Assembly (NCBI RefSeq): GCF_004912145.1
Contig: NZ_STGT01000002.1
Coordinates: forward strand, 682,001 to 746,000
Source: Peteryoungia rhizophila
Lineage (GTDB): Bacteria > Pseudomonadota > Alphaproteobacteria > Rhizobiales > Rhizobiaceae
Reading direction: 5' to 3'
Length of the DNA: 64,000 nt
Below, piece by piece: positions 23,832 through 30,951 of the stretch (positions within the stretch are counted from its first letter, which is position 1; each line of letters begins with the position of its first letter). The notes below the pieces were generated by a model. It searched no databases and was not told the origin of the DNA. It saw only the letters and a list, made by a program, of their open reading frames with translations. The position numbers and the translations under genes were made by a program.

Positions 23832-24854
23832 ATGCTTGAGACCTCGACCGTCACATTGCCGGACTTCGCCGCCGGTGCCGTCAACCTCGCTTCCGCGCGC
23901 CTCGGTGCCACCGGCATCTTCTCGACCGACGAGTTCTTTGCGCCGGTGTCGCGCATGCTGAACGACGATCCGGCGACGTTCGACCCGGATCTCTACGACG
24001 ACAACGGCAAATACATGGACGGCTGGGAAAGCCGTCGCAAGCGCGTGCCCGGCCACGATTTTGCGATCATCCGTCTGGCCATGCCGGGCCGGATCTTCGG
24101 GTTTGACGTCGATACGCGCTTCTTCACCGGCAACTACCCGCCGCATGGCTCGATCGAAGCGGCTTTCGTAGCGGACGGCGACCCGACCGAGGCGACCGTT
24201 TGGACGGAACTGGTGCCGAAGTCGGCGCTCGGCGCTTCGGCCCAGCATTTCTTCGTCAATGCCGACACATCGAAGGTCTGGACGCATCTGCGTCTGCACA
24301 TTTATCCCGATGGTGGCGTGGCGCGGCTGCGGGTCTATGGCGCTGCCCATTTCGATTGGTCGAAGGTCGGAGCGACGCAAGAGATCGATCTCGCCTATAT
24401 CTTCCATGGCGCGAAGTCGCTCGCCTGGTCGGATGCCCATTATGGCCATCCCGACAAGATCCTGTCGCCCGGCCGTGGCACCAATATGGGCGATGGCTGG
24501 GAAACCAAGCGCCGCCGTGGTCCGGGTCATGACTGGGCGATAATCCGGCTCGGCCATCCAGGCGTGATCAACCGGGTGCTGATCGATACGCATTTCTACA
24601 AGGGCAACTATCCCGACACTTGCGAGTTGCTCGGCGCCTATCTGCCGGACGCAGGTGACACCTTCAGCGAAGCGGAGATTTCAGGGTCCGAGCAGTGGCA
24701 GCCGATCCTGACGCGTCAGAAGATGCAGATGGATGCGGAGCATTTCTACGAGGGCGACAAGGTTCAGAAGGTCGGCCCGGTCACACATGTCCGGATCGGC
24801 GTGCATCCGGATGGCGGCGTGATGCGCCTGCGCCTCTTCGGCACGAAAGTCTGA
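23832..24854 (+). CDS. alc: allantoicase
   Basis: 340 residues made of two homologous beta-jelly-roll halves. Each half has a matching W-E-[ST]-[RK]-[RK]-[RK] motif (DGWESRRKRVPGHDFAIIRL and DGWETKRRRGPGHDWAIIRL), then a DTRFFTGNYP / DTHFYKGNYP segment and a closing YPDGGVARLRVYG / HPDGGVMRLRLFG. It splits allantoate into ureidoglycolate and urea. It is tightly coupled to uraD (1-bp gap). Ureidoglycolate is then taken by AllA, encoded 2.6 kb downstream. Confidence 0.93.
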   Translation: MLETSTVTLPDFAAGAVNLASARLGATGIFSTDEFFAPVSRMLNDDPATFDPDLYDDNGKYMDGWESRRKRVPGHDFAIIRLAMPGRIFGFDVDTRFFTGNYPPHGSIEAAFVADGDPTEATVWTELVPKSALGASAQHFFVNADTSKVWTHLRLHIYPDGGVARLRVYGAAHFDWSKVGATQEIDLAYIFHGAKSLAWSDAHYGHPDKILSPGRGTNMGDGWETKRRRGPGHDWAIIRLGHPGVINRVLIDTHFYKGNYPDTCELLGAYLPDAGDTFSEAEISGSEQWQPILTRQKMQMDAEHFYEGDKVQKVGPVTHVRIGVHPDGGVMRLRLFGTKV

Positions 24855-24927
24855 GTTGTTTGTTTTGACGCAATTCCGGACGCAAAACCGGTTCTCACTT
24901 TTGCTCGAATTGCTCTGAAAACGAAAA

Positions 24928-24956
24928 GAGCGGGCAAAGGCCCGCTCGTCGCATGC
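24928..24956 (-). terminator. terminator between alc and the DUF2735 gene
   Basis: GAGCGGGC pairs with GCCCGCTC (24928-24935 and 24940-24947). On the minus strand the hairpin is followed by TTTTCGTTTT, so it mainly ends the leftward DUF2735 transcript and may also stop alc. Confidence 0.75.
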
Positions 24957-25003
24957 TTCAAGCCGTCCGCAAAGCGGGCGGCTTTTCGTTGGCCTATCGG
25001 CCT

Positions 25004-25183
25004 TTACTGCTTCGGCGTCCGTTCGGCCTCGCGGATCGCTTCCTCGTGATACCAGCTGGCCGAACCGCTCTCATAGATCACGGGCTTCGGCGTCTGGCGC
25101 TCACGCATGGCGTTGAGGCGGGCCAGGTCACGCACCGGGAATTCGTAGATCTTCGCCGATTCCCGAACCATGTTCGTTGTCAT
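25004..25183 (-). CDS. DUF2735 small protein, divergent from glnII
   Basis: 59 residues beginning MTTNMVRESAKIYEFPVRDL and ending with SWYHEEAIREAERTPKQ, the two conserved ends of the DUF2735 family. Family members are 55-75 residues long and in Rhizobiales sit next to glnII. The function is unknown; there is no signal peptide or membrane segment. The ATG is preceded by GAGAGG. The hairpin at 24928 follows its stop codon. It shares the intergenic region holding NtrC-like sites with glnII, so nitrogen control is likely. Confidence 0.8.
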   Translation of the reverse strand: MTTNMVRESAKIYEFPVRDLARLNAMRERQTPKPVIYESGSASWYHEEAIREAERTPKQ

Positions 25184-25249
25184 GCTACTACCTCTCGTTT
25201 GACCGAGTATTGTCTCGATGCTTCATGCTTATCACGTCTGAAACTGAAA

Positions 25250-25266
25250 TGCACATGAAAAGTGCA
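25250..25266. promoter_or_regulatory. NtrC-like binding site 1
   Basis: TGCAC-N7-GTGCA is a perfect inverted repeat that fits the NtrC consensus TGCACC-N5-GGTGCA in its outer positions. It lies about 230 bp upstream of the glnII sigma-54 promoter, a workable enhancer distance, and 67 bp upstream of the DUF2735 start. Confidence 0.65.
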
Positions 25267-25269
25267 AAA

Positions 25270-25286
25270 TGCCTATTTTATGGGCA
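25270..25286. promoter_or_regulatory. NtrC-like binding site 2
   Basis: TGCCT-N7-GGGCA keeps the outer TGC-N11-GCA of site 1. It is centred exactly 20 bp away, two helical turns, so two dimers could bind on the same face. It is weaker than site 1. Confidence 0.5.
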
Positions 25287-25480
25287 ATATCACAGCAGAA
25301 AAAGTGATGAATTTAAAATCATCACAGCGCTTTCGTGATCGTTGGTGGGCCGACAACACCGGACACGCGCCTCTGGTTCCATGAATATGCGCCGAATCTG
25401 TTAAACAAAGGCATGCAATGCCCGCGATTTGGCGGATCGCCTGCGGCAAAATGGTCGCATTTCGCCGTCCGCCTGCAAAC

Positions 25481-25496
25481 TGGCACGCTTCCTGCT
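25481..25496 (+). promoter_or_regulatory. sigma-54 promoter of glnII
   Basis: TGGCACG-N4-CTGCT has the invariant GG (25482-25483) and GC (25494-25495) with 10 bp between them, as required for RpoN holoenzyme. It lies 83 bp upstream of the glnII start codon. Confidence 0.8.
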
Positions 25497-25578
25497 TTTT
25501 ACCTTCCGACTCCCGGGCACCCGGAGAATCACCCCTCTGTTGCGCCGATGAGTGGCGCGAGACTGAAGAGAGAGCACC

Positions 25579-26619
25579 ATGACCAAGTTTAAGCTCGAGT
25601 ATATCTGGCTCGATGGCTACAAGCCGGTAGCGAACCTGCGTGGCAAGACGCAGATCAAGGAATTCGACAGCTTCCCGACCCTGGAAGAACTGCCGCTCTG
25701 GGGCTTCGACGGCTCGTCCACGATGCAGGCCGAAGGCCATTCGTCGGATTGCGTGCTGAAGCCGGTCGCCATCTATCCGGATCCTGCCCGCACCAACGGC
25801 GCTCTCGTCATGTGCGAAGTCATGATGCCTGACGGCGTCACCCCGCATCCGTCGAACAGCCGCGCCACGATCCTCGACGACGAAGGCACCTGGTTCGGCT
25901 TCGAACAGGAATATTTCTTCTACGAAAACGGCCGACCGCTCGGCTTCCCGGAGCAGGGTTATCCTGCTCCGCAGGGCCCGTATTACACAGGTGTCGGCTA
26001 CAAGAACGTCGGCTCGATCGCGCGTGAAATCGTCGAAGAGCATCTCGACCTCTGCCTCGAAGCCGGCATCAACCACGAAGGCATCAATGCCGAAGTGGCC
26101 AAGGGTCAGTGGGAATTCCAGGTGTTCGGCAAAGGCTCCAAGCGCGCCGCCGATGAAATCTGGATCGCTCGCTACCTGCTGCTTCGCTTGTGCGAAACCT
26201 ATGGCGTCGACGTCGAATTCCATTGCAAGCCGCTCGGCGACACGGACTGGAATGGCTCCGGCATGCACTGCAACTTCTCGACCAAGTTCATGCGCGAAGT
26301 GGGCGGCAAGGAATACTTCGAAGCCCTCATGGCGGCCTTCGCCAAGAACTGGCAGGAGCATATCGACGTCTACGGTCCGGACAACCATCTGCGCCTGACC
26401 GGCAAGCACGAAACGGCTCCGTGGAACAAGTTCTCCTACGGCGTTGCCGACCGTGGCGCCTCGATCCGCGTTCCGCACTCCTTCGTCAACAACGGCTACA
26501 AGGGTTACCTGGAAGATCGCCGCCCGAACTCCCAGGGCTGCCCCTACCAGATCGCTTCCGTCGTCCTGAAGACGATCGCCGAAGTGCCGACGGCTGACTA
26601 CGCCCGTAGCGCTGCCTGA
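25579..26619 (+). CDS. glnII: glutamine synthetase type II
   Basis: 346 residues, the short eukaryote-like GSII form typical of rhizobia, not the 470-residue GlnA. Visible motifs include LPLWGFDGSSTMQAEG, GFEQEYFFY (metal-binding Glu), NAEVAKGQWEFQVF, NGSGMHCNFSTK and the NNGYKGYLEDRRPNSQGCPY C-terminus. It makes glutamine from glutamate, ammonium and ATP in the cytoplasm. GSII is not adenylylated and is usually controlled by transcription through NtrC and RpoN, which agrees with the sites upstream. Ammonium released from urea by the ureide pathway would be its substrate. The ATG has GAGAGAG just upstream. Confidence 0.95.
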   Translation: MTKFKLEYIWLDGYKPVANLRGKTQIKEFDSFPTLEELPLWGFDGSSTMQAEGHSSDCVLKPVAIYPDPARTNGALVMCEVMMPDGVTPHPSNSRATILDDEGTWFGFEQEYFFYENGRPLGFPEQGYPAPQGPYYTGVGYKNVGSIAREIVEEHLDLCLEAGINHEGINAEVAKGQWEFQVFGKGSKRAADEIWIARYLLLRLCETYGVDVEFHCKPLGDTDWNGSGMHCNFSTKFMREVGGKEYFEALMAAFAKNWQEHIDVYGPDNHLRLTGKHETAPWNKFSYGVADRGASIRVPHSFVNNGYKGYLEDRRPNSQGCPYQIASVVLKTIAEVPTADYARSAA

Positions 26620-26643
26620 TTTCAGGCTTTGACGTCAGACATA

Positions 26644-26673
26644 CAGCGCCGGCGGATACGCCGGCGCTGTTTT
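26644..26673 (+). terminator. glnII terminator
   Basis: An 11-bp perfect GC-rich stem (26644-26654 and 26659-26669) with a GATA loop is followed by TTTT, 25 bp after the glnII stop. Confidence 0.9.
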
Positions 26674-26753
26674 CGTTTGGGGGCTTCTCCATATGGTTGG
26701 GTATCTTTTGTTTGCGCGGGCTCTGCCATATATTGCTGTCAAGGAGACTAGTA

Positions 26754-27047
26754 ATGCGGCCGTCCGATGTGCTGGAACGAAAGAGAGCTGCAATCCGCGA
26801 GGTGACGGCGCGTCACAACGCGACGAATCCTCGCGTCTTCGGTTCCGTCGCCCGAGGAGAAGACCGCTCAGACAGTGATCTCGATATTCTGGTGGATGCC
26901 CTTCCCGGTTCTTCGCTCATGACACTTGGCGGTCTGCAGTCTGCCCTAGAAGGCCTCGCCGAGGGTGTTCCGGTGCATCTGGTAACGACCAGCGAGATAC
27001 CGCAGAAGCATCGGGGACGTATCCTGGCGGAAGCGCTGCCAATATGA
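26754..27047 (+). CDS. mntA: MntA-type nucleotidyltransferase antitoxin
   Basis: 97 residues with the minimal nucleotidyltransferase motif GS-x10-D-x-D (Gly30-Ser31, Asp42, Asp44; FGSVARGEDRSDSDLDILVD). In MntA/HepT (type VII) modules this enzyme attaches AMP to a tyrosine of the HEPN toxin and silences it. AGGAGA lies 6 bases before the ATG at 26754, which decides the start. hepT overlaps its last four bases (ATGA), so the two are translated together. Confidence 0.88.
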   Translation: MRPSDVLERKRAAIREVTARHNATNPRVFGSVARGEDRSDSDLDILVDALPGSSLMTLGGLQSALEGLAEGVPVHLVTTSEIPQKHRGRILAEALPI

Positions 27048-27409
27048 ACCGCGAACATCGTATCCGCTCGCTTCTTGAACGGATCCGAAGCGCATCCCTG
27101 GATGCTCACGAACTGTTGGGTCCATTAGATCTGAAAGAGTTCCGCACAAATCTTCTCGTACAACGCGGCGTCGGGATGAGCCTTTTGATGGCAAGCGAGA
27201 GCGTTGTTCAACTCGAAGCGTTTTCGCCGGACTTCGTTGCGGAGCATCCGGAAATAGATTGGGTGACGATCCGCGGCATGCGTAACCGGATGGCGCACGG
27301 GTATTTCGACATCAATCTCGATTATGTGTACCAGACTGCGAAGCATGAAGCGCTTGATCTGGTTCGGATCGTCGACTCCCTAATCCACATTTATCCCGAG
27401 GGAGAATAA
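27044..27409 (+). CDS. hepT: HepT-type HEPN toxin (DUF86)
   Basis: 121 residues, all-helical. The HEPN ribonuclease motif RX4HXY is intact: Arg80, His85, Tyr87 in RNRMAHGY. Tyr87 is the expected AMPylation site used by MntA. Active HepT cuts RNA and stops growth. The stop codon TAA is in the same reading frame as allA, whose likely TTG start follows after two codons. The toxin-antitoxin pair therefore sits at the head of what looks like one transcript with allA, uraH and a phosphoesterase gene. Confidence 0.88.
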   Translation: MNREHRIRSLLERIRSASLDAHELLGPLDLKEFRTNLLVQRGVGMSLLMASESVVQLEAFSPDFVAEHPEIDWVTIRGMRNRMAHGYFDINLDYVYQTAKHEALDLVRIVDSLIHIYPEGE

Positions 27410-27415
27410 ACCCCT

Positions 27416-27916
27416 TTGCCCATCGAACTCTCCATCCGTCCGCTGACGGCCGACGCTTTCGCGCCCTTTGGCGAGGTCATCGAAGCCGAACCGTCCACCA
27501 TGCGGCTGATCAATGGCGGCACGACCGAGCGGTTCCATGCGCTGTTTTCGCCTGAAGCCGCGGGCGAGGATGCGCGGGTGATCGTCAACATCTTTCGCGG
27601 TCAGCCGCGCGCTTTCCCTTATGAGATCGGCATGATGGAGCGCCATCCCTTCGGAAGCCAGAGCTTCTCGCCGCTCTCCGGACGGTCGTTCCTTGTTGCG
27701 GTCTCTCCGGATGAGGGCGGCAAGCCAGGCGAACCGCAGGTGTTTCTGGCTGCCCCGCATCAGGGGGTGAACTATCGCCGCAACACCTGGCACCATCCCT
27801 TGATGGCGATCGGCGCGGTCAGCGATTTCCTGGTTGTGGATCGCGACGGACCCGGCAACAATCTCGAGGAATTCGTCTTCGATACCCCCTTCGTGATTCG
27901 GGAGCCCCATCCATGA
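27416..27916 (+). CDS. allA: ureidoglycolate lyase
   Basis: 166 residues, the normal AllA size. [15 protein letters not shown] at the N-terminus, [15 protein letters not shown] and [20 protein letters not shown] are family motifs; the paired His of RNTWHHPL are in the cupin-like active site. It splits ureidoglycolate into glyoxylate and urea, the last ureide step. The start is most likely TTG at 27416, since the frame closes at the hepT stop seven bases upstream and the next ATG is far inside. A GAGGGAG overlaps the hepT end. Confidence 0.88.
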   Translation: MPIELSIRPLTADAFAPFGEVIEAEPSTMRLINGGTTERFHALFSPEAAGEDARVIVNIFRGQPRAFPYEIGMMERHPFGSQSFSPLSGRSFLVAVSPDEGGKPGEPQVFLAAPHQGVNYRRNTWHHPLMAIGAVSDFLVVDRDGPGNNLEEFVFDTPFVIREPHP

Positions 27917-28269
27917 CCGGCCTCACCACCCATGTGCTCGACACGGCGCTCGGAAAACCGGTCCAGGGGCTGCGTATCCAGCTGATGCGAATGAACGGCG
28001 AGGAGGCGCAGCTGATCAAGACCGTCTTTACCAATGACGATGGCCGCGTCGACGGCGGACCGATGCTCGCAGCGGATGAGTTCCAGGTCGGGCAGTATGA
28101 ACTGCTCTTTCATGCCGGTGATTATCTGAAGGGGACGGGAGCCGCGCTCACGGATCCGCCCTTCCTCGACGTGATCCCGATCCGCTTCGGCATTTCCGAC
28201 ACCATGGCGCATTACCATGTGCCGCTCTTGCTCTCGCCATATGGCTATTCCACTTATCGGGGCAGCTGA
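27913..28269 (+). CDS. uraH: 5-hydroxyisourate hydrolase
   Basis: 118 residues of the transthyretin-like family. It has the N-terminal [14 protein letters not shown] with the active-site His, [18 protein letters not shown], and the diagnostic C-terminal YRGS tetrapeptide. It hydrolyses 5-hydroxyisourate, the PuuD product, to OHCU for UraD. It overlaps allA by four bases (ATGA) and the following gene by one, so translation is coupled. There is no signal peptide, so it is cytoplasmic. Confidence 0.95.
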   Translation: MTGLTTHVLDTALGKPVQGLRIQLMRMNGEEAQLIKTVFTNDDGRVDGGPMLAADEFQVGQYELLFHAGDYLKGTGAALTDPPFLDVIPIRFGISDTMAHYHVPLLLSPYGYSTYRGS

Positions 28270-29009
28270 TGCGGTTTGCAGCACTCGCGGATATTCACGG
28301 CAACCATCTGGCGCTTGAGGCTGTTATCGCCGATATCCGGGCACAGGGGATCGATGAGATCGTCAACCTCGGAGACAGTTTTTCCGGGCCGCTCGAGGCG
28401 GGGCTGACGGCTGATCTCCTGATGCCGCTCAATGCGCTGAGCGTACGGGGCAATCACGATCGCGCCCTGATCGATCGCCCTTTCGAGGCGATGGGTGACT
28501 GGGAAAAGCCCAGTTATCCGCAATTGTCCGCCGCCCATCTCGACTGGATCCGCGGCCTTCCGGAAACGTCGCGCATGGGCGACGAGGTCTTCCTCTGTCA
28601 TGCAACGCCGCAGGACGACAACACCTATTGGACGGAGACGCTGTCGGCAGACGGCATCTTTCACCTGAAGCCACTCGCCGAGATCGAGGCGCTGGCAGAG
28701 GGCATAGACGCGCCACTCATTCTCTGCGGCCACAGCCATATTCCGCGTGCGGTTCAGCTCTCGGACGGTCGCCTGATCGTCAATCCCGGCAGCGTCGGCT
28801 GCCCCGGCTTCGACTATGACGTGCCCGTTTATCACAAGGCCCAAGCCGGCACGCCGTTTGCCAGCTATGCTATTCTGGAGAAAAGCCCGCGCGGCTGGCA
28901 GCCGAGCTTTCGCCAGGTGCGCTACGACAATCATGCCATGGCGGAGCTTGCGCGTCGCCATGGCATGATGGATTGGGTCAGCGCGCTGTCGAGCGGCTGG
29001 ATCGCCTGA
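28269..29009 (+). CDS. calcineurin-like metallophosphoesterase (YfcE type)
   Basis: 246 residues. Metal-binding motifs appear in order: DIHGNHLAL near residue 8, GDSFSGP near 36, GNHDRAL near 60, and GHSHIPRAV near 155, followed by NPGSVGCPG. These proteins hydrolyse phosphodiesters or nucleotides. Its start overlaps the uraH stop (TGATG), so it is part of the allA-uraH transcript, but no ureide step needs a phosphoesterase. Its role may lie in nucleotide scavenging, which is a guess from context. Confidence 0.85.
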   Translation: MRFAALADIHGNHLALEAVIADIRAQGIDEIVNLGDSFSGPLEAGLTADLLMPLNALSVRGNHDRALIDRPFEAMGDWEKPSYPQLSAAHLDWIRGLPETSRMGDEVFLCHATPQDDNTYWTETLSADGIFHLKPLAEIEALAEGIDAPLILCGHSHIPRAVQLSDGRLIVNPGSVGCPGFDYDVPVYHKAQAGTPFASYAILEKSPRGWQPSFRQVRYDNHAMAELARRHGMMDWVSALSSGWIA

Positions 29010-29015
29010 GGTCGC

Positions 29016-30161
29016 TCAGAACGGGCTCTCCGCGATGATCGACTTGTCGACATCGGCGAGCTGTCGTTTGCCGCAGAGCGCCATGGTCACATCCATTTCC
29101 TTGGCGATGATTTCCAGCGCCTTTGTGACGCCCTGCTGGCCCATGGCGCCGAGGCCATAGAGGAAGGGGCGGCCGATATAGGTGCCCTTGGCGCCCAGCG
29201 CCACGGCTTTCAGTACGTCCTGGCCGGAACGGATGCCGCCATCCATGTGGATCTCGATCTTGTGGCCGACCGCGTCGACGATCTTCGGCAGCATCGCAAT
29301 CGAGGAATGGGCGCTGTCGAGCTGGCGGCCGCCATGATTGGAGACGATGATCGCCTCGGCTCCGGTCTTTGCCGCCATCTTGGCGTCTTCGACGTCGAGA
29401 ATGCCCTTGATGATCAGCTTGCCGCCCCATTGTTTCCGGATCCAGTCCACATCCTTCCAGGAGAGCTTCGGATCGAACTGCTCGTTCGTCCAGGCGCCGA
29501 GCGAGGCGAGGTCGGAGACATTCTTGGCATGGCCCTGGATGTTGCGGAATGTGCGGCGCTGGGTGTGCAGCATGTTCCAGCACCAGCGCGGGCGCATGGC
29601 CATCTGGAAGAGGTGTTTCGGCGTCAGTCGCGGTGGGGCGGAGAGGCTGTTGCGGATGTCCTTGTGGCGCTGCCCGAGCAGCTGCAGGTCGGCCGTCAGC
29701 ACCAGCGCCGAGCACTTGGCGGCGCGGGCGCGCTCGATCAGGTTCACGACGAAATCGCGGTCGCGCATCACGTAAAGCTGGAACCAGAAGGGCCGCTTGG
29801 TGACCGAGGCAACGTCCTCGATCGAGCAGATGCTCATGGTGGAGAGGGTGAAGGGCACGCCGAATTCCTCCGCCGCCTTTGCCGCCAGCATTTCGCCGTC
29901 CGCATGCTGCATGCCGGTCAGGCCCGTCGGCGAAAGCGCAACCGGCATCGTCACCTTCTCGCCGATCATCGTCGTTTCCAGCGTGCGGCCGCTCATGTCG
30001 ACCAGCACGCGCTGGCGCAGCTTGATCCTGGAGAAATCGCTTTCGTTGGCACGGTAGGTGCTCTCGGTATAGGAGCCGCTGTCGGCGTAATCGAAAAAGA
30101 GTTTCGGCACGCGTTTGCGCGCGAGGGCCTTCAAGTCGGAAATTTCGAGAATGGGGGCCAT
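29016..30161 (-). CDS. lldD: FMN-dependent alpha-hydroxyacid dehydrogenase (LldD type)
   Basis: 381 residues forming one FMN TIM barrel. PKLFFDYADSGSYTE at the N-terminus, the FMN-binding ALSPTGLTGMQHADGE, the catalytic SNHGGRQLD (His about 265) and DGGIRSGQDVLKAVALGA are all typical. The most likely substrate is L-lactate with transfer to quinones, as in LldD; glycolate or another 2-hydroxyacid is possible, and near a glyoxylate-producing pathway that matters. AAAGG lies 8 bases before the ATG. It converges on the phosphoesterase gene with 6 bp between stops. Confidence 0.85.
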   Translation of the reverse strand: MAPILEISDLKALARKRVPKLFFDYADSGSYTESTYRANESDFSRIKLRQRVLVDMSGRTLETTMIGEKVTMPVALSPTGLTGMQHADGEMLAAKAAEEFGVPFTLSTMSICSIEDVASVTKRPFWFQLYVMRDRDFVVNLIERARAAKCSALVLTADLQLLGQRHKDIRNSLSAPPRLTPKHLFQMAMRPRWCWNMLHTQRRTFRNIQGHAKNVSDLASLGAWTNEQFDPKLSWKDVDWIRKQWGGKLIIKGILDVEDAKMAAKTGAEAIIVSNHGGRQLDSAHSSIAMLPKIVDAVGHKIEIHMDGGIRSGQDVLKAVALGAKGTYIGRPFLYGLGAMGQQGVTKALEIIAKEMDVTMALCGKRQLADVDKSIIAESPF

Positions 30162-30196
30162 GATTCATGCCTTTCGGGATTGATGACAGTCAGCCA

Positions 30197-30628
30197 TCAG
30201 AAATGCTCGCCGGATTTGAAGGGGCCGACGCGAATGCCAGCGGCGATGAGGTAGGCCGTCGACCAGCCAATCAGCAGGAAGCCATTGACGCCTTCGAGGG
30301 CGTCCAACATGCGCCATTCCGGATTGGGCACCACATCGCCGAAGCCTACGGTGGAAAATGTCGTGGTGGAGATATAGAGGGCGGTCTCGAAATCGTCGAC
30401 GACGCCGATCACCGTGAAGCCAGCAGCCCAGAGCCAGACTTCCGCCGTCAGCACAGCAAAGACGCCGATGACGACCGTGTTCATGGCGAGCATGCGGCTT
30501 CTATGGCCATGCAGACGAATCCGGTCGGTGATCCAGGCCATGGCATGGGTAACGGCCATGAGGCCGAAGGTGTGGATCACCACCGTCAGCGAAATCATCA
30601 GTGTGCCCAAAGCCAGATTGGCAATCAT
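30197..30628 (-). CDS. small two-helix potassium channel protein
   Basis: 143 residues of the ion_trans_2 type. Hydrophobic segments lie at about 5-30, 48-75 and 105-135. The selectivity filter STVGFGDVVP is at 92-101, so K+ is expected to pass. There is no RCK/TrkA regulatory domain, so it would be a minimal tetrameric pore. GGAGAAGG stands about 7 bases before the ATG. It lies between lldD and the broken DUF3052 gene, all on the minus strand; no functional link to purine use is evident. Confidence 0.8.
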   Translation of the reverse strand: MIANLALGTLMISLTVVIHTFGLMAVTHAMAWITDRIRLHGHRSRMLAMNTVVIGVFAVLTAEVWLWAAGFTVIGVVDDFETALYISTTTFSTVGFGDVVPNPEWRMLDALEGVNGFLLIGWSTAYLIAAGIRVGPFKSGEHF

Positions 30629-30659
30629 CGCAAGGCCTTCTCCCCGGTCGCATCTCCTC

Positions 30660-30944
30660 TCACGGCCGCAACTCCTTGCGTAGCATGAATTTCAGCCCGG
30701 ACCAGATCTCGTCCACCGCACAAAGCTTGATATCCACCAAGCCGTCGCCATGAAGATCTCCCGCAGCCCATCTTCGGTGATGGTGGTCGGAACGCGGGAT
30801 GCCTTCTTCGGCCAGGAGATCCAGAGCGTGCCCGTAGGGCAGGTGCGCGAGACTGTTGGGCAAGTCGACGAAAAGAGCGGCTAGTTCCGGCTTCAATCCG
30901 AGTTTCTTCGGAAGAGGCGTGCCGGAATAGCCGCTTTCGCTCAT
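30660..30944 (-). pseudogene. DUF3052 family gene, broken by deletion and frameshifts
   Basis: The 94-codon open frame starts like DUF3052 proteins (SGYSGTPLPKKLGLKP) and ends like them (GLVDIKLCAVDEIWSGLKFM, then RKELRP). About 50 central residues of the usual 140-150 are missing. Between them, the family's conserved GTLWISWPKKASRVPT with ITEDGLREI is present but in a different frame (about 30750-30834). So a deletion with frame change after SLAHLPYG and a second shift restoring the frame are needed. The apparent central residues (HALDLLAEEGIPRSDHHH) are out-of-frame noise. It lies 7 bp below the guaD stop. Confidence 0.75.
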
Positions 30945-30951
30945 CTCGACC

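Larger units (their letters stand above)
25184..25578. other. nitrogen-control intergenic region
   Basis: 395 bp without a gene. It contains two tandem NtrC-like sites near the DUF2735 end, a sigma-54 promoter near glnII, and the glnII leader; the sites are listed separately. Confidence 0.7.

Noticed and set aside
24928..24947. Possible riboswitch or small RNA between alc and the DUF2735 gene
   Set aside because: Only a simple GC hairpin with a T-tract on the minus strand is visible, which is explained as a terminator.
25401..25586. Small minus-strand frame in the glnII leader
   Set aside because: It overlaps the sigma-54 promoter and lacks a Shine-Dalgarno sequence.
27044..27916. A hepT-allA fusion protein
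   Set aside because: A TAA stop separates the two; each part alone has normal family length.
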